Source: Doris montereyensis (Eukaryota; Mollusca; Gastropoda; Nudibranchia; Dorididae). Taken from it: a stretch of 64,000 bases of DNA. The notes beneath the pieces were generated by a model, which was not told where the DNA came from, made no database searches, and was given only the letters and a program-made list of their open reading frames with translations. Shown piece after piece: positions 37,789 to 50,896 of the stretch; positions within the stretch are counted from its first letter, which is position 1, and each line of letters opens with the position of its first letter. The position numbers and the translations under genes were made by a program. The DNA lies in assembly GCA_037039925.1 (NCBI GenBank), contig JAXRKP010000328.1:253501-317500 (forward strand), written 5' to 3'.

Positions 37789-38770
37789 TTAAACGTTTCT
37801 AAAAGTATTGAAGAGTGAGTCAAGAGACAAACTTCATTTTAGGTGCAAGTGGATGCTTTCTGCGTTTCTAAAAGTATTGAAGAGTGAGTCAAGAGACAAA
37901 CTTCATTTTAGGTGCAAGTGGATGCTTTTTAAGCGTTTCTAAAAGTATTGAAGAGTGAGTCAAGAGACAAACTTCATTTTAGGTGCAAGTGGATGCTTTT
38001 TAAGCGTTTCTAAAAGTATTGAAGAGTGAGTCAAGAGACAAACTTCATTTTAGGTGCAAGTGGATGCTTTTAAGCGTTTCTAAAAGTATTGAAGAGTGAG
38101 TCAAGAGACAAACTTCATTTTAGGTGTGGATGCTTTTAAGCGTTTCAAAAGTATTGAAGAGTGAGTCAAAGACAAACTTCATTTTGAGTGGATGAGTGTT
38201 TCTAAAAGTATTCAAGAGACAAGACTTCATTTTAGGTGCAAGTGGATGCTTTTAAGCGTTTCTAAAAGTATTGAAGAGTGAGTCAAGAGACAAACTTCAT
38301 TTTAGGTGCAAGTGGATGCTTTTAAGCGTTTCTAAAAGTATTGAAGAGTGAGTCAAGAGACAAACTTCATTTTAGGTGCAAGTGGATGCTTTTTAAGCGT
38401 TTCTAAAAGTATTGAAGAGTGAGTCAAGAGACAAACTTCATTTTAGGATGCAAGCGTTTCTAAAAGTATTGAAGAGTGAGTGCTTTTTGCAAGTGGATGC
38501 TTTTCGTTTAAAAGTATTGAAGAGTGAATCAAGAGACAAACTTCATTTTAGGTGCAAGTGGATGCTTTTAAGCGTTTCTAAAAGTATTGAAGAGTGATCA
38601 AGAGACAAACTTCATTTTAGGTGCAAGTGGATGCTTTTTAAGCGTTTCTAAAAGTATTGAAGAGTGAATCAAGAGACAAACTTCATTTTAGGTGCAAGTG
38701 GATGCTTTTAAGCGTTTCTAAAAGTATTGAAGAGTGAATCAAGAGACAAACTTCATTTTAGGTGCAAGTG
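37789..38770 (+). repeat. ~71-bp tandem array in the 3' flank
   Basis: About 14 copies of GTGCAAGTGGATGCTTTTTA / AGCGTTTCTAAAAGTATTGA / AGAGTGAGTCAAGAGACAAA / CTTCATTTTAG, several with internal deletions. Each junction reads TTCATTTTAG|GTGCAAG, resembling an acceptor followed by GT, and each unit contains GAGTGAGT. Confidence 0.93.
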
Positions 38771-38867
38771 AAAGCTAAAAATTAAACATAATGATGTTCT
38801 GTGCCTATTTATCAGTGTTATTTTGCTAGTTTGATGATTTGTATGGTATCCATCTGTGCACGCATGC

Positions 38868-38911
38868 ACACACCCACACACACACACACACACACATGCA
38901 CACACACACAT
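38868..38911. repeat. CA microsatellite
   Basis: Interrupted (CA)n with ATGCACA breaks. Confidence 0.9.
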
Positions 38912-39147
38912 TGTCTGCCTAAAGCATTATTCATGGTATGTGCTATAGATAGGGGGAAGTACATGTCTTAGTATTGTGGATCTTGTTTCCAGTTTTTTAG
39001 CATGTCAAAATAACCAGTGCATAGCAGATTGTGGTTGCTCTTGTCATTTGCCAGATGGTGCTGTGCCTTTGTGCATATTTGTCTCTGTTCAGATTTTATA
39101 CATTTTGGTTCATGCTGCGAGATGTACAAAAGCATATGTGTACATTA

Positions 39148-39153
39148 AATAAA
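39148..39153 (+). promoter_or_regulatory. Candidate polyadenylation signal
   Basis: AATAAA preceded by TACATT. It would end a ~3.5-kb 3' UTR if the ANKIB1 transcript runs this far. Nothing else in the window tests this. Confidence 0.25.
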
Positions 39154-39884
39154 CTGAGATGATATTATGCTTACTTGGAAGCAAAAGCAAGATTTGTTCA
39201 CATTACAAGTTGAAAGGTTAGGCTTCACGTTCCCCACGGTTTCAACTCTCTATTTTGGGGGAGGAAAAGTTGAGTTGATTACACAAACGTACTGACTTCA
39301 CATTTCTTTCCCCCTCGTGATTTTGGGAGAATTAATTTGAGGCTAGGCCAAATTTTTGGGCTAGCCTAGAGTCAAGGCCTACACAGTACTGTCTGCAACC
39401 GGCGCTAAGATTGCATGACTTAATCAGAATGGAGGCTATCTGTGTGTTGGCTTTACAGCTTTTGCTGCTACACTGGTTAGGAATGGGGAATGTGAAGCCA
39501 GTGCGTTTACAGCCTTACTGGTGTTTTGCTCCTGGCGTCCTTGAGTATCGTGGAGTCAAGTAGGCCAAAAGTAGTGGCTAGCCTGTCGCATTGATTGCAA
39601 TCCTTGTTGAGGAGAATGAGACAAGAGGTCTCACATTTAATTTGCTGGTTGCCAGATAATAATATTAGACCCATGATCATCATTGAGAATGGCATTTTGC
39701 AGTTTTTATAAAGAAAAGGTGTACATGAACATACAAAACTCAAGGTGAAGTGAAGTCAATATACTGATTTACTGATACCCAAAGTTCTAAATATTTTTAT
39801 TCTTTCTCATAGTTGTAGTAGTACTAGTACTCTGATGCTCCTTGTGAGAAATAATTGTAGAATGTGTAATACTTTTCATGCACA

Positions 39885-40004
<120 letters not shown>

Positions 40005-40789
40005 TAATATGCCCTGTCAGTTGTCATTTGATCCTATCGCAGGTGCCTTACTTTATTTGATGTTCTCAAACATAATGGGATGATAGCATTTGTCTATTTT
40101 ACTATATATAGAATATATAAATCCTCAACTTTGGAAGTGGAAGCACTGTATGACTTGACAATTTACTTTTTTTTTTTGATGTATTTTGTTTTGAATTTTG
40201 AATGTGAAATTTTCATACAACAAGTCTGCCGGAAGACAATGGTGGCTTATGAATTATCTTTATATGAAAGCTGTGTCCTCAAACTTTGACTGTTACAAAC
40301 TCAGAAACCACGCCACTGGGTAAGGGTAAGAATATTATAATAATATCAAGTGTGATTACACACACACCATCCTCAAACACGCTTCGGATAAAAGCATGCA
40401 AATTTACTTCTACTGATTATTTGTTATATAAACTACACATGCATAGAATGGTCACTTCGGTCTTAAACACGCTGCAAGATCTTGACATGGTTCAGGTTTT
40501 ATTGCCTAACACATAGAATCTAATTATCTCTTTGATTAGGTGAATCTGGATATGTGCGAGTGTGTACGATTGCATGCGTGTGCCTCAGGTCTTGATACTT
40601 GGTCTACTCGTTAACAATACAATATAATCAATATGCCAAGGTGCAAAGGGGAAGAAATTCATGAATGTATTTTGTTTGTATTTTAACCTCAAGCGCTTCT
40701 ATCTTGTCCCAAACACAGTACATATCGATGTCGTTGACTAGATGGTTTCAGCTCTGGATACTGAGGTTACATGAGCTTTTTATGGTAGT

Positions 40790-41079
40790 AAAAGTAAAAA
40801 ATTAATTTCCTTTAACGGCCATTATGGCCCGTAGAGCCAGGCATATCCCAGTTAAACAGGTGATTATAATCACCTCCTGGACAGGACGCTAGTCTGATGC
40901 AAGTCGTCACTCCCAAGCTAGTGCTTGCACCCATTTGCACATAGATCAAGTGAGGAAAATGTGTGTTAAGTATCTTTCCCATGGAAGACAATGTTGGATC
41001 TAACATTGCTAAGATTTGATGCCGGGACCTCATGATCCCAAATCCAGTACTCTAACCACTCGGCCACAGACGCCACTGG
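40790..41079 (-). mobile_element. tRNA-related SINE with 15-bp target duplication
   Basis: On the minus strand it begins with GTGGCGTCTGTGGCCGAGTG then GTTAGAG (A box, 41050-41066), a Leu/Ser-type tRNA head. A weak B-like TCCCGGCATCAAATC follows, then a ~200-bp body and an AT-rich tail. GCTTTTTATGGTAGT stands on both sides (40775-40789 and 41080-41094), a perfect 15-bp target-site duplication, direct evidence of retrotransposition and of a fairly recent insertion. Confidence 0.87.
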
Positions 41080-41094
41080 GCTTTTTATGGTAGT

Positions 41095-41831
41095 GACTAG
41101 AAATCAATGAAATAAGTAACAATAAAAAATTTCCTCGAATACGGTCTTGATTCAAAAGGCTATTTTTAAACCTACATATGAAATATGGCAACCCTGGTTT
41201 CAAGTGGTTTCTGAGTTTATTGCTCTCAAAGTTAATAAAGAAAGTCAGCTTTGTATTATAGATTTTAAGTAATTAACACCCCAAACTTACGGGCTCTGTC
41301 TTATTTATTTGTTCATTGGTTAAGAAGCTTCTTCCATCACTGCAGCCTGAAATATTATTATTACACCCTAGAGACCAAAGAACTGGCTCCTCTTTTGTTG
41401 ATATATAATAATAATATACATGTTTACAATACATCATTATTTTTATTTTTCATTCAACTTGTTCTATTTTTAGTTTGTTTTAATAATTGAAGGGGTTATT
41501 TCAATAGTGTGCCTATGTCCATTTTCGTGAAAAACGAGACAGAGAGATAATCCTAGGAATAAAAGGAAATCATGCTTCCTGAAAAGTGTGAAAATGATAG
41601 GATGAGAATACATAACGTTTACAGCCGTTTTGAAATTTGAAATTCTCAAAGCCTACAGCGCCAAAGCCTATGGTTTTTGGCATTTGTCTCTAAATGACGT
41701 AATTGTGACTTAGGCACACGATTGAAATGACCCCTTCAATTCATGGTTACTGGTCACTTCATCAATGACTTACATCGTTTCAGAATACACGTTATTCTAT
41801 GTTTAAGCTAAGGATTCTCTGTGCTGGGTTC
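41095..41831. other. 3' flank, no gene seen
   Basis: AT-rich unique-looking sequence; nothing is supported. Confidence 0.5.
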
Positions 41832-41967
41832 ATGGGCGGTTGACTGGTGGACTCTGCTTTGCTAGGTCCTACTTCTTTCCTTTCATCATCTTGCAGTTTC
41901 CTCTTCTTGAATTCACCATGAGATCACCGCATATATAGTGGGTGATCGGGGTGAATTTCAATGTAAC
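41832..41967 (+). repeat. Dispersed ~140-bp repeat, copy 9
   Basis: GGGCGGTTGACTGGTGGACT, TAGGTCCTACTTCTTTCC, TTCACCATGAGATCACCGCA and GGTGAATTTCAATGTAACT. Confidence 0.77.
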
Positions 41968-42052
41968 TATATGCTGGGTTCATTTTGTAATTTTATTGAA
42001 AGTAAGAGTGAGCCTCTGATTTCACCCTCCCCAAGTGTAAGTGTAAGGTGAC

Positions 42053-42196
42053 AAGTGATTGGCGGGTAGTGTTGGTAGGTTCTACTTCTATTCTTTTCTT
42101 TTTATTCTTTCAATTATCTTGCTGTTTCCTCTTTATTCACCCTGACATCATCCACCACAACGGTGGACAGGGCAAATTTCAATTAAACAAACAAAG
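42053..42196 (+). repeat. Dispersed ~140-bp repeat, copy 10
   Basis: GTGATTGGCGGGTAGTGTTG, GGTAGGTTCTACTTC, TTCACCCTGACATCA and GGCAAATTTCAATTAAACAA. Confidence 0.77.
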
Positions 42197-42794
42197 ATGA
42201 AAGTCGCGACTTCACAGAGCTAAAATGTCCAAGTATATTTTATTTGTCCCAAACTGCGTTTTGTTGATTACATGTTTTACTTTGCTCAAAGTTTACTAAT
42301 TTCATGGCTTTAAAATTTATTGCTAACTAACAAAACGTCTAAGAATGTTGTTTTTTTGTTTTTTTTCTTTTTCTGTTTAAACATCTGTTATTTATGTGAA
42401 GTAGTCGTTTTCAAAGACCCATTTCAACCATTAAAGGTTGTGGATCGCACAAGACACCCCCCCCCATCCTCATATTATATTGTTAACAAGGCATGTCATA
42501 CACATGATCATGATGATATGTAATAACATGTTCATCTTGCATTGACAAGAAAATAGAAATGCATTTTACAACGTATGATTAAAAATTAAAACATTTTACC
42601 TCCATTGTAAATTGTTTGAAACACTTAGTCAGTCACACATGTTCAAGCAATTCATGGGTCATTGATTTTAACAGTTCTCCTCCACTTTGCACAATTCTTC
42701 AATATTTTGATTTACACAATACATGTATGTGATTTTAAGTGTATTATTATCCGTATCCTTTTGTTTTTATTTATTGATCTTTCTTCCTTCCCAG

Positions 42795-42927
42795 AGGGCG
42801 TTTGGCAGGGTCTCCTGGTAGGTCCTTTTTTCTTGCTTTCTTTCCCTCCCTAATCTTCTTTCATCTTGCTGCTTCCTCTTAATTCACCCCGATGGTGGAG
42901 GGGGTAAATTTCAATGAAACAAACAAA
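42795..42927 (+). repeat. Dispersed ~140-bp repeat, copy 11
   Basis: GAGGGCGTTTGGCAGGGTCT, CTGGTAGGTCC, AATTCACCCCGATGGTGGAG and GTAAATTTCAATGAAACAAA. The AGATCACCGCA segment is deleted. Confidence 0.77.
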
Positions 42928-45514
42928 TTCTTCCTTCCCAATCCCAACCTTGGTGTGGTGTGTGTCTATTTCACAGTGAGCCATGTGTCAGTGTTAGCCT
43001 TTTTGTCCGAGGAAGATCTTGGAAGCATGCTTACTGTTCGGGGTAGTCGTACCAGAGTACACTACCACTAGGTCATTGCAGTATTGCAGTCAGGGATTCC
43101 ATTTCCTTTCAACCGTGTTGCCATGGATAAATAGATAAATAATAAATCATTTCTACAGCTCACTAATTCCTTGTGAATATGCCCCAAGGCGCTAGACATT
43201 AATAAGGATGGAGAGAAAGAAGATATAAATCTAAAAGTGTTATGGTATGAAGCTCTAAAAATAATCTGTTTTGAGGTATTTCTTGAATGATTTGCAGGCA
43301 GGAGATTGTCTTGTGATAACACTACCATCATTGTAATGTGTAGTACTTGTGTAGTTTTCATTTTTCATTCCTACGTTTTAGATATTTTGCACCGACACGT
43401 AGATAATTGTCTACACGTTATCTTTGTGGCAGAGAATACGTATATTGTAACTTGATGTTCCAATGGTAGAAACTAGAAGATAGACAGACTGGAGCCATGA
43501 TGTCCTCGATTTAAATCTTCAGTTTTGTTTGACCTGGTGTCGTGTCATCGGGATGGGCAAGTAACTTGTTTTGTCTCACCGTCCCAAGTGTGAATGGCCG
43601 CCAACTATTGGAGCAGACTTGGGTCAAAATGAAACTATGAAACTGATTCATTAAGAAAATTCCTCATCCTATGATCTATTATGACAGTAAATGAGGATAC
43701 CGAGGCATTCCTGAGTCATCATCGATGCATTTTTAAGAACAATGTAACTCATAAATCATATCCCGTGAAAAAGTTTTTTTCCCCGGCTTTTGCCAAAACC
43801 ACCCAAAATGGCTTTGTAGACCAAAATATAATTTATTGTAAGCACACTAATGAGCTGACAGATAAAACTGGGGACAGATCTATATTCTGCTCATGGAATG
43901 GTCTGTATTTACTATGATCACCCGTTCTGGCGACTACAGAAACTGAGATACTCTTCAGCTGTACAGGCCGCATGGCTTTGAAGAAACTTTATTTTTATAA
44001 AAGACAGGAAGTTGATGAGGAATTCATTCAGTACACATAGTACGTAGTAGCTGTCATGTCACACAAAACTTTTCCATCTATTGCTTTTTTTCACACAGTA
44101 ATAGAACTCAAGAAGTTGTTTTTGCCCCCTGTAGTAACTAAAAAATGTCATTGATTTTATAAAATGTTTCTTTTGGTAGTTGAATTGAATTGAATTTGAC
44201 AAAACGAGCTTTGAAGTTTGTGGCCAAATGGTCATTTTCAAATGAAATCGTCGATAGATTGTTATAATGTTAACCAATTTATGTCTTTTGATAATATAAT
44301 GTGTGATTTGAAACAGATTATTGGTGATTGATTCATATTAACTTTGAGCTTGCAATGTTAAGCATCTTTTAAAAAAACTTTTTTATTTTTTATTTTGGCA
44401 CTCTGGTACTTTACAAGGTTGGAAGAATATGATATGAAGTAAATTAATGTTTGTTACGTGGGTTTTTTTTTTAACGTCAAAATATGTGATCTAAATAAGT
44501 GGATTAAAAAAAACTTTTGGTTCGTAACCCGAGAAGAACTTCCATGATCTTGAAATATTTGGAAATGTTCTTCTTTAGTGTCATTGTGATAAATAAAATT
44601 AAAAACAAAAGTTGTGAAATAATAATAGATAAATCTGTCTTTATTTTGATTTTGATGATATGTGGCCATGACTTGTATGTTAAATGATAACTATTACAAT
44701 CTGAATGAGTTAGCATGGGAATTGTGCTAAGAAATAATCAACAACAATTTTCTTTCTTATCTAATCACTACCCTGATAAAGTGTGCCTTTGAACCAACTA
44801 ATGAAATATTGCAAATATGTTTGCTTTCTTTTATGAGGGTAATCATTTGTATGGAAATATTGCTTCAGTTTCTTGCTTTGCTATATAATTCAGATCTTTT
44901 TTTTTTTTTTAAGATGTAGAAATAAAAAAATAAAAAAAAGCAAACCTTAAAAAAATCCCAACAATCCTGAAAATGAAAAGTTTTGAGAAGCAAAGTTGTG
45001 AGCGTTAAACAAAGGAAGGTACAACAAATGAATTACTGTACCTTATTTTATAGCATGATGTTTTGTCATGTCTTCTCAGTCTCTTGTTTGTGATTTATAC
45101 ACACAGTGTTTTCTGTTTTGTTCATTTCTTTTGTAGTTGTCTTTCACACCACTTGAAGCCGTCGTCGTTCTCAGTTTTATGTCAATGGTTTTCTTTCCCG
45201 TGCCATTTTTGTCTCCAGCTCTGTATAGTACATGTATTAGTTTTGTAATCTTTTTTTCCCACCCGTTTTCCACCCATTGACAAATGGGGCTGTTTAAATT
45301 GAAAATAAGGAAAAACAACAAATTTCTCTATTTATTTTCAGGAGTCCAATGTGAATGTCATAAGACATATAGATATATATATATGTGTGTGTGTACCAAA
45401 TTTGCCAGGTTGATTTTGAAAATATTTTTGTGTGCATAGATGGATATACAGTACAGTCTATTGACAGACATGCTCAAAATAAAATTCCATGGTTGGCAAA
45501 AAATCTAAGTCTTA
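42928..45514. other. 3' flank, no gene seen
   Basis: AT-rich. GGATGGGCAAGTAACTTG and CGTCCCAAGTGTGAATGG near 43550-43600 look like a decayed SINE central domain. Several short open stretches have no coding signal. Confidence 0.45.
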
Positions 45515-45652
45515 GGCCAGAATTATACTAAGCCCGCCGTTTCCGTCGCATGGCTTACGTCGTGAACATCTCGTTATATTGACCCCGGCTGTTGCCGTCT
45601 GATTGTACACACTTGATACACAGACCATCGTAAATTTCTTTCATTCTTGGAA

Positions 45653-45770
45653 ATGGCGCTGACTAGGAAGCAGAAATTAGCGTTGTGGCTATGGTGGAAA
45701 AAAAGAAGGAGACGAATACATAGATATCGCAGCATATCTGTACATCCTATTAACAATCTCATTCCATAGT
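45653..45770 (+). pseudogene. Harbinger transposase N-terminal remnant
   Basis: An ATG at 45653 encodes MALTRKQKLALWLWW, then a Lys/Arg-rich run and VHPIN, a short motif found near the start of Harbinger transposases. It stops after about 38 codons. Confidence 0.6.
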
Positions 45771-45898
45771 TTCATCACGTAATCTCTGTTGCTGTGGTTT
45801 CTGTCCCCCTTGTCATAAATAGCAGGCCTTGTTTGGACTGCCACAATAAGATCATCGTCATTTAAAGAAGTGGTAAACATTATATTAAAAAAAAGCAC
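45770..45898 (-). pseudogene. MADF / Myb-SANT-like protein remnant
   Basis: The minus-strand frame encodes DDDLIVAVQTRPAIYDKGD then NRDYVMKLWNEI, which fits the MADF pattern (L-x2-V-x4-P-x-[IL]-Y-D ... R ... W-x-x-I). It is cut off after the first helices. Companion of the transposase remnant in the same element. Confidence 0.65.
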
Positions 45899-46400
45899 AA
45901 ACCGAAGAGAAATAAGATTGTGTGTGTAATAGGCCGCTATAGAGAGCTGAATAAGTCAATAGTATATTCGTTGGGGTGAAAGGGGCGCTTGCAAAATTCC
46001 CGCCTAAAAAAATAATTTAACACCACAATCAACAAATGGCTGTTTGACGCCGTGGAACGGTCTTAGTATAATTCTGGCTTTAGGCCTACTATTGGTCAGT
46101 GAAACTGTCTAAACGTATAAGTTCAAGATATATGGCATATGACATATATTTGTGCTTCAATCAAGTGATCAAATGCACGTTTCTTTCATGGTTTTATAAA
46201 TATTTGAGGACTTCATCCAATAGAAAGGCTACAGTTGCAGTACACATGCTGTAGTTGTAAACGTAAATTTCTATTTTTCTTCCCGTATCGGAAACTCAAA
46301 CCTTGCGTAGTAAAGGAGTGAACTTGTGTAAATCTTTCAAAACAGTTAATTTCCATTGATTTCATTCCAAGGTTCCCAAGTTCGTATTAAATTGAAGTCA

Positions 46401-46520
46401 AAGAAGCATAACATAGTGTTTGCAGCCCTATTCGATGATCTAGTACGTCTTTTTGCTTTTTCTGAATAAATTGTGTCACACAGACTTGCGTGTTTAGAAT
46501 TAGACAGTTTCACCGATGAA
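46401..46520 (+). repeat. Dispersed ~120-bp repeat, copy in 3' flank
   Basis: Partner of 27635-27750; shares GCAGCCCTATTCGATGATCT and CACAGACTTGCGTGTTTAG, same orientation. Confidence 0.75.
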
Positions 46521-46969
46521 TTGTTTAAAACAATTTTTGTTGTTGAAAGTTTTCATCATAATCATAGCCATGCATTTGAAAAAAAATCTCCTGTAATATG
46601 TGGTCCGTCGCAATAGTCGCCCATATGATTATATATATTATTATTATACAAGTTGCCATCAGAAAAGTAGTGATAATTTATGTCCCCCACATTATGTGCT
46701 CCGTGCTCCTTAGAATTTAATGGCTTACTTTCAGCTGTATCAGCTGTGTTGATTGAAGAGTGTTTTAAAATTTTTTCCTATGATTTGATTTGTGTACTTT
46801 CTCCACTGTTTTTAAGTTCAATGTGGGAAAAAGGAAAAAAAAAAGAGACAAAATAGCTATTTTCCATTTTGTCGTTGTAGGTAGAATTTTATTTCTTTTA
46901 TTACTTTTAAAATACCCAATGACTTTTGTTAATGCTAATCATCTAAGCCGCCAATACTTTCGTGGAGTC

Positions 46970-47107
46970 TGAATAGACCTGGCTACTGATTTTGCTGCTG
47001 GGTCTACAGGGACGGCCCAGAAAATGTTTCTCAGCCTGGGATTCAAACTGGGGTCTCCCTGGGTGTAGTCCAACACTCCGCTGACTGAGCTACGGGCATC
47101 TGTGGAT
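46970..47107 (-). mobile_element. tRNA-derived SINE, minus strand
   Basis: On the minus strand GCCCGTAGCTCAGTCAGCGG (A box TAGCTCAGT), then GGACTAC, then CAGTTTGAATCCCAGG (B box). Spacing is near that of a tRNA and a non-tRNA body follows. The head does not close into a good acceptor stem, so it is a SINE or tRNA pseudogene rather than a gene. Confidence 0.65.
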
Positions 47108-47185
47108 AAAACTAGTAAGAAATGAGTGAAGGTAGAAGAAGGAGGCAAAAAACGGAAAGAGGTCAAGAAAACCAAAAAGTTCCAC

Positions 47186-47306
47186 ATTTAGGGTTATCAC
47201 AGTTACCGTGTCAGAATAGGTTTGGATGATATTGATATTGTCCTATATATTACAGTTACCGTATCAGAATAGGTTTGGATGATATTGATATTGTCCTATA
47301 TATTAC
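47186..47306 (+). repeat. ~60-bp direct duplication
   Basis: ACAGTTACCGTGTCAGAATA ... GTCCTATATATT is repeated once with a single change (GTGTC/GTATC). Confidence 0.9.
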
Positions 47307-48198
47307 CTCATGACCAGTTTGTGTGATGCTACATAGGGGTGTAATAACAATAGTAAGTGTTGTTGAACCTCGACATTCAGTATTGAATGAGGAAGGTATG
47401 GAAATCATTACGCCCCCTCTAGTGAAATGATTTAAAAAATAAAATAAAATGTTTTTGCTGTTATTCAAATTTGTTTTAAAAGAGCTTAATCATGTGATTA
47501 CTTTATATTTATGGTCTTCCTTTCTTTAAATTTGTTTTTGTTTTTTTCATCAGAGCTTATTTTTATAATTTTATATGCCTTTGACATTTCACAAAGTAGC
47601 ATGAAATGGGCATGAAATTTCTGATTTTTAATTATTTTGTACAGGCGAATAGCGAAATACATTACAGTTTTTTTTTTTCATGTTTTGTGGAAAAGAAATC
47701 ATCCTCCACATTATATTGTTGGATTTAAGTTATATTGCTTTTTATGAGTTTTGCTCTATACTCTATGAACACTATATTTTTCAAATTTTGTTTTGTTTGC
47801 TTTATTTACTTATACTTCTGCTTCTACTACTACTGTGTTTTAAAGGGTTTTATCTCACAGAAGTACAGTAGTAGTGGTAGCTCCTCATTTTTTTTTGTGT
47901 GCAATTTTTGTATCATACCTAAACTTTTTAAATTTGTTTTTTTATCTGCCTATGATTTCAGTCAACTTCTCTCTTCTTCGTTCTGTCCTTTCCCTTGTTA
48001 TTATAATACATGACACTGGAAATTGGGAAAATAATTACATGTGATGTAATAATAATAATAATGGACATTTACACATAGAAAGACTTTGCTAAAATTGACA
48101 AGTTCTAACTGGAGCAAGGTTTGTTTTTGTTTTGCTTACCCCCCCCCCCCCCTCCCCCTTCTCCCCTGTCCTGTTATTGTTATCTATGATTGTCATTT
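47307..48198. other. 3' flank, no gene seen
   Basis: AT-rich with a C13 run near 48140. No coding region is supported. Confidence 0.5.
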
Positions 48199-48446
48199 GC
48201 GGGCGGTTGGCGGGTGTTGCTGGTAGTAGTGGTAGGTCCTACTTCTGTCCTTTCACTCTTTCACATGCCTTTCATCTTATTCTTATTTCACCTTGAGATG
48301 CGGGCTGTCGGGTTGGTGGGTGATACTGGTAGGTCCTACTTCTTTCCTTTCCTTCTTTCTCTTATCATTCATCTTGCTGTTTGCTTTTCGTTATCTTGAG
48401 GTCAGATCACCGTAATGGTGGACAGGGGTAAACTTCAATGAAACAA
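48199..48446 (+). repeat. Dispersed ~140-bp repeat, two copies in tandem (12 and 13)
   Basis: The first copy (GCGGGCGGTTGGCGGGTGTT ... TTCACCTTGAGATG) is cut at 48300 and is followed directly by a second, fuller copy (GGGTTGGTGGGTGATACTGG ... GGTAAACTTCAATGAAACAA). Confidence 0.8.
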
Positions 48447-48473
48447 AAAAACCCAATAAAAAAAACCCCAATA

Positions 48474-48535
48474 GCCTGAGATCGATCACCCATAGTGACC
48501 ATAGGGATAAATTTCAGTGAAACGAAAAAGAAACA
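48474..48535 (+). repeat. Dispersed ~140-bp repeat, copy 14 (3' end)
   Basis: GCCTGAGATCGATCACCCAT and GATAAATTTCAGTGAAACGA. Confidence 0.6.
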
Positions 48536-49775
48536 AACCTCATCCTCATACTCATACTTATAGACGGCTACCTTAGGGTCTGAAGGAACGTTTTACATTT
48601 GCCCAAGTGCAATGTAGTCTTTAAAATTAAAACGAAGACTAGCACTATCAGTACTACCACTGCCAAGGGTTCTGTATCGATCATGCTCAGTCAGTGCACA
48701 CCACACTGAACCGGTCTTTGTAACATCAAGTTTTCTTTCATCTAAAAGAAAGGTTAAACGATGGGAAGAACGTTGGCGAATGTTCCTGGTTGGCCCTTCT
48801 TTCATATATTTTCTTTGTGGTTTGGGGGGGGGGGGGGAGGAGGAAAGGAAAGACTCGGCAATCCAAAAAAGACCGTGGCTTCAAGCCTCAGTATTGGCTT
48901 GAGACTAATGAGAGTTTATTCAAGTGTAATATCCCCCCCTCTTCACCCCCCCCCTGTGACCAGATAGGTGGATCGACCCATAGTCGCACACCGGAGGTGG
49001 ACGATAAAAGGAATTATTGTGTGCACATTGCAACAACACTCACCCTGTGCATGTTATTGTGAAGATCCCTTGGCTGTTTACAGGGAAGGCAGGGTGAAAC
49101 TTAAAAGTAAACTTAAAAATCTCTATCAAAACAAACCCCCCCCCCCCCAGGTCACCTTAGTCGTGGATGTGGGTAAAATCAAATAAAAAAATAATAAAAA
49201 AAGCCCTGCTTTTTCCTATTTGTTACCGTACTTATACTTTTTCACATCTTTCATCTTGCTGTACTGTTACTAAATACTATTACTAGTGTTACTACTCACT
49301 GCTAGACCTACCTTCTATTTCTCTCTGAGATCCCCATATAGCGGACAGGGTAAATTCTAATTTATTCTAAACAGCAAACAGTCAAGTCAAAGCGCTAACA
49401 GTTAGTAACACTACAGTAACATTATGTCAATCTCTAGTAAAACTTCAGCTAAGACTGACTATTAATTATTATACTGAAGAATATATTTTTTATGATCATA
49501 ATATTAATAAACATGTGAACATTCAGCTTTCCCTTGGACATCGATGTGTTGTTACACTTACAGTTACAGTTACAGTAACTTACAGTTACGCCACAGTAGA
49601 TCTGCATTCATTCAGGCTTTGGCCGAGGAATATTCCATTGCATACAAACTCAAAGTAGTTCAAAGTAACCAAAGTTACATTATTGACTCATTGTTACTGT
49701 TGCTAGTGTTAGTACATAATGTTAATTCGTACAATATGTTGTATCCATTTAAAATTAAAAGATAAGGACACACAT

Positions 49776-49780
<5 letters not shown>
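48536..49780. other. 3' flank before the satellite; possible degenerate repeat copy
   Basis: Includes G- and C-runs near 48825, 48945 and 49137. A decayed copy of the ~140-bp repeat lies at about 49215-49365 (TCATCTTGCTGTACTG, CTCTGAGATCCCCATATA, GGACAGGGTAAATTC). ACAGTTACAGTTACAGTAAC-type short repeats occur near 49556. No gene is supported. Confidence 0.5.
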
Positions 49781-50872
<1,092 letters not shown>

Positions 50873-50896
50873 TGTGTCTATATATCTCTCTCTAAT

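Larger units (their letters stand above)
45515..46079. mobile_element. PIF/Harbinger-type element, internally deleted
   Basis: The left end GGCCAGAATTATACTAAG and the reverse complement of the right end AGCCAGAATTATACTAAG match at 17 of 18 bases. TTA flanks both ends (45512-45514 and 46080-46082), the usual 3-bp target duplication. The 565-bp body keeps two gene starts pointing at each other: a basic transposase-like N-terminus on the + strand and a MADF/Myb-SANT-like segment on the minus strand. Harbinger elements encode exactly these two proteins, so the middle has been deleted. Confidence 0.82.

Noticed and set aside
46970..47107. Functional tRNA gene on the minus strand
   Set aside because: B box is GTTTGAATCC and the acceptor ends do not pair; extra body sequence follows as in a SINE.
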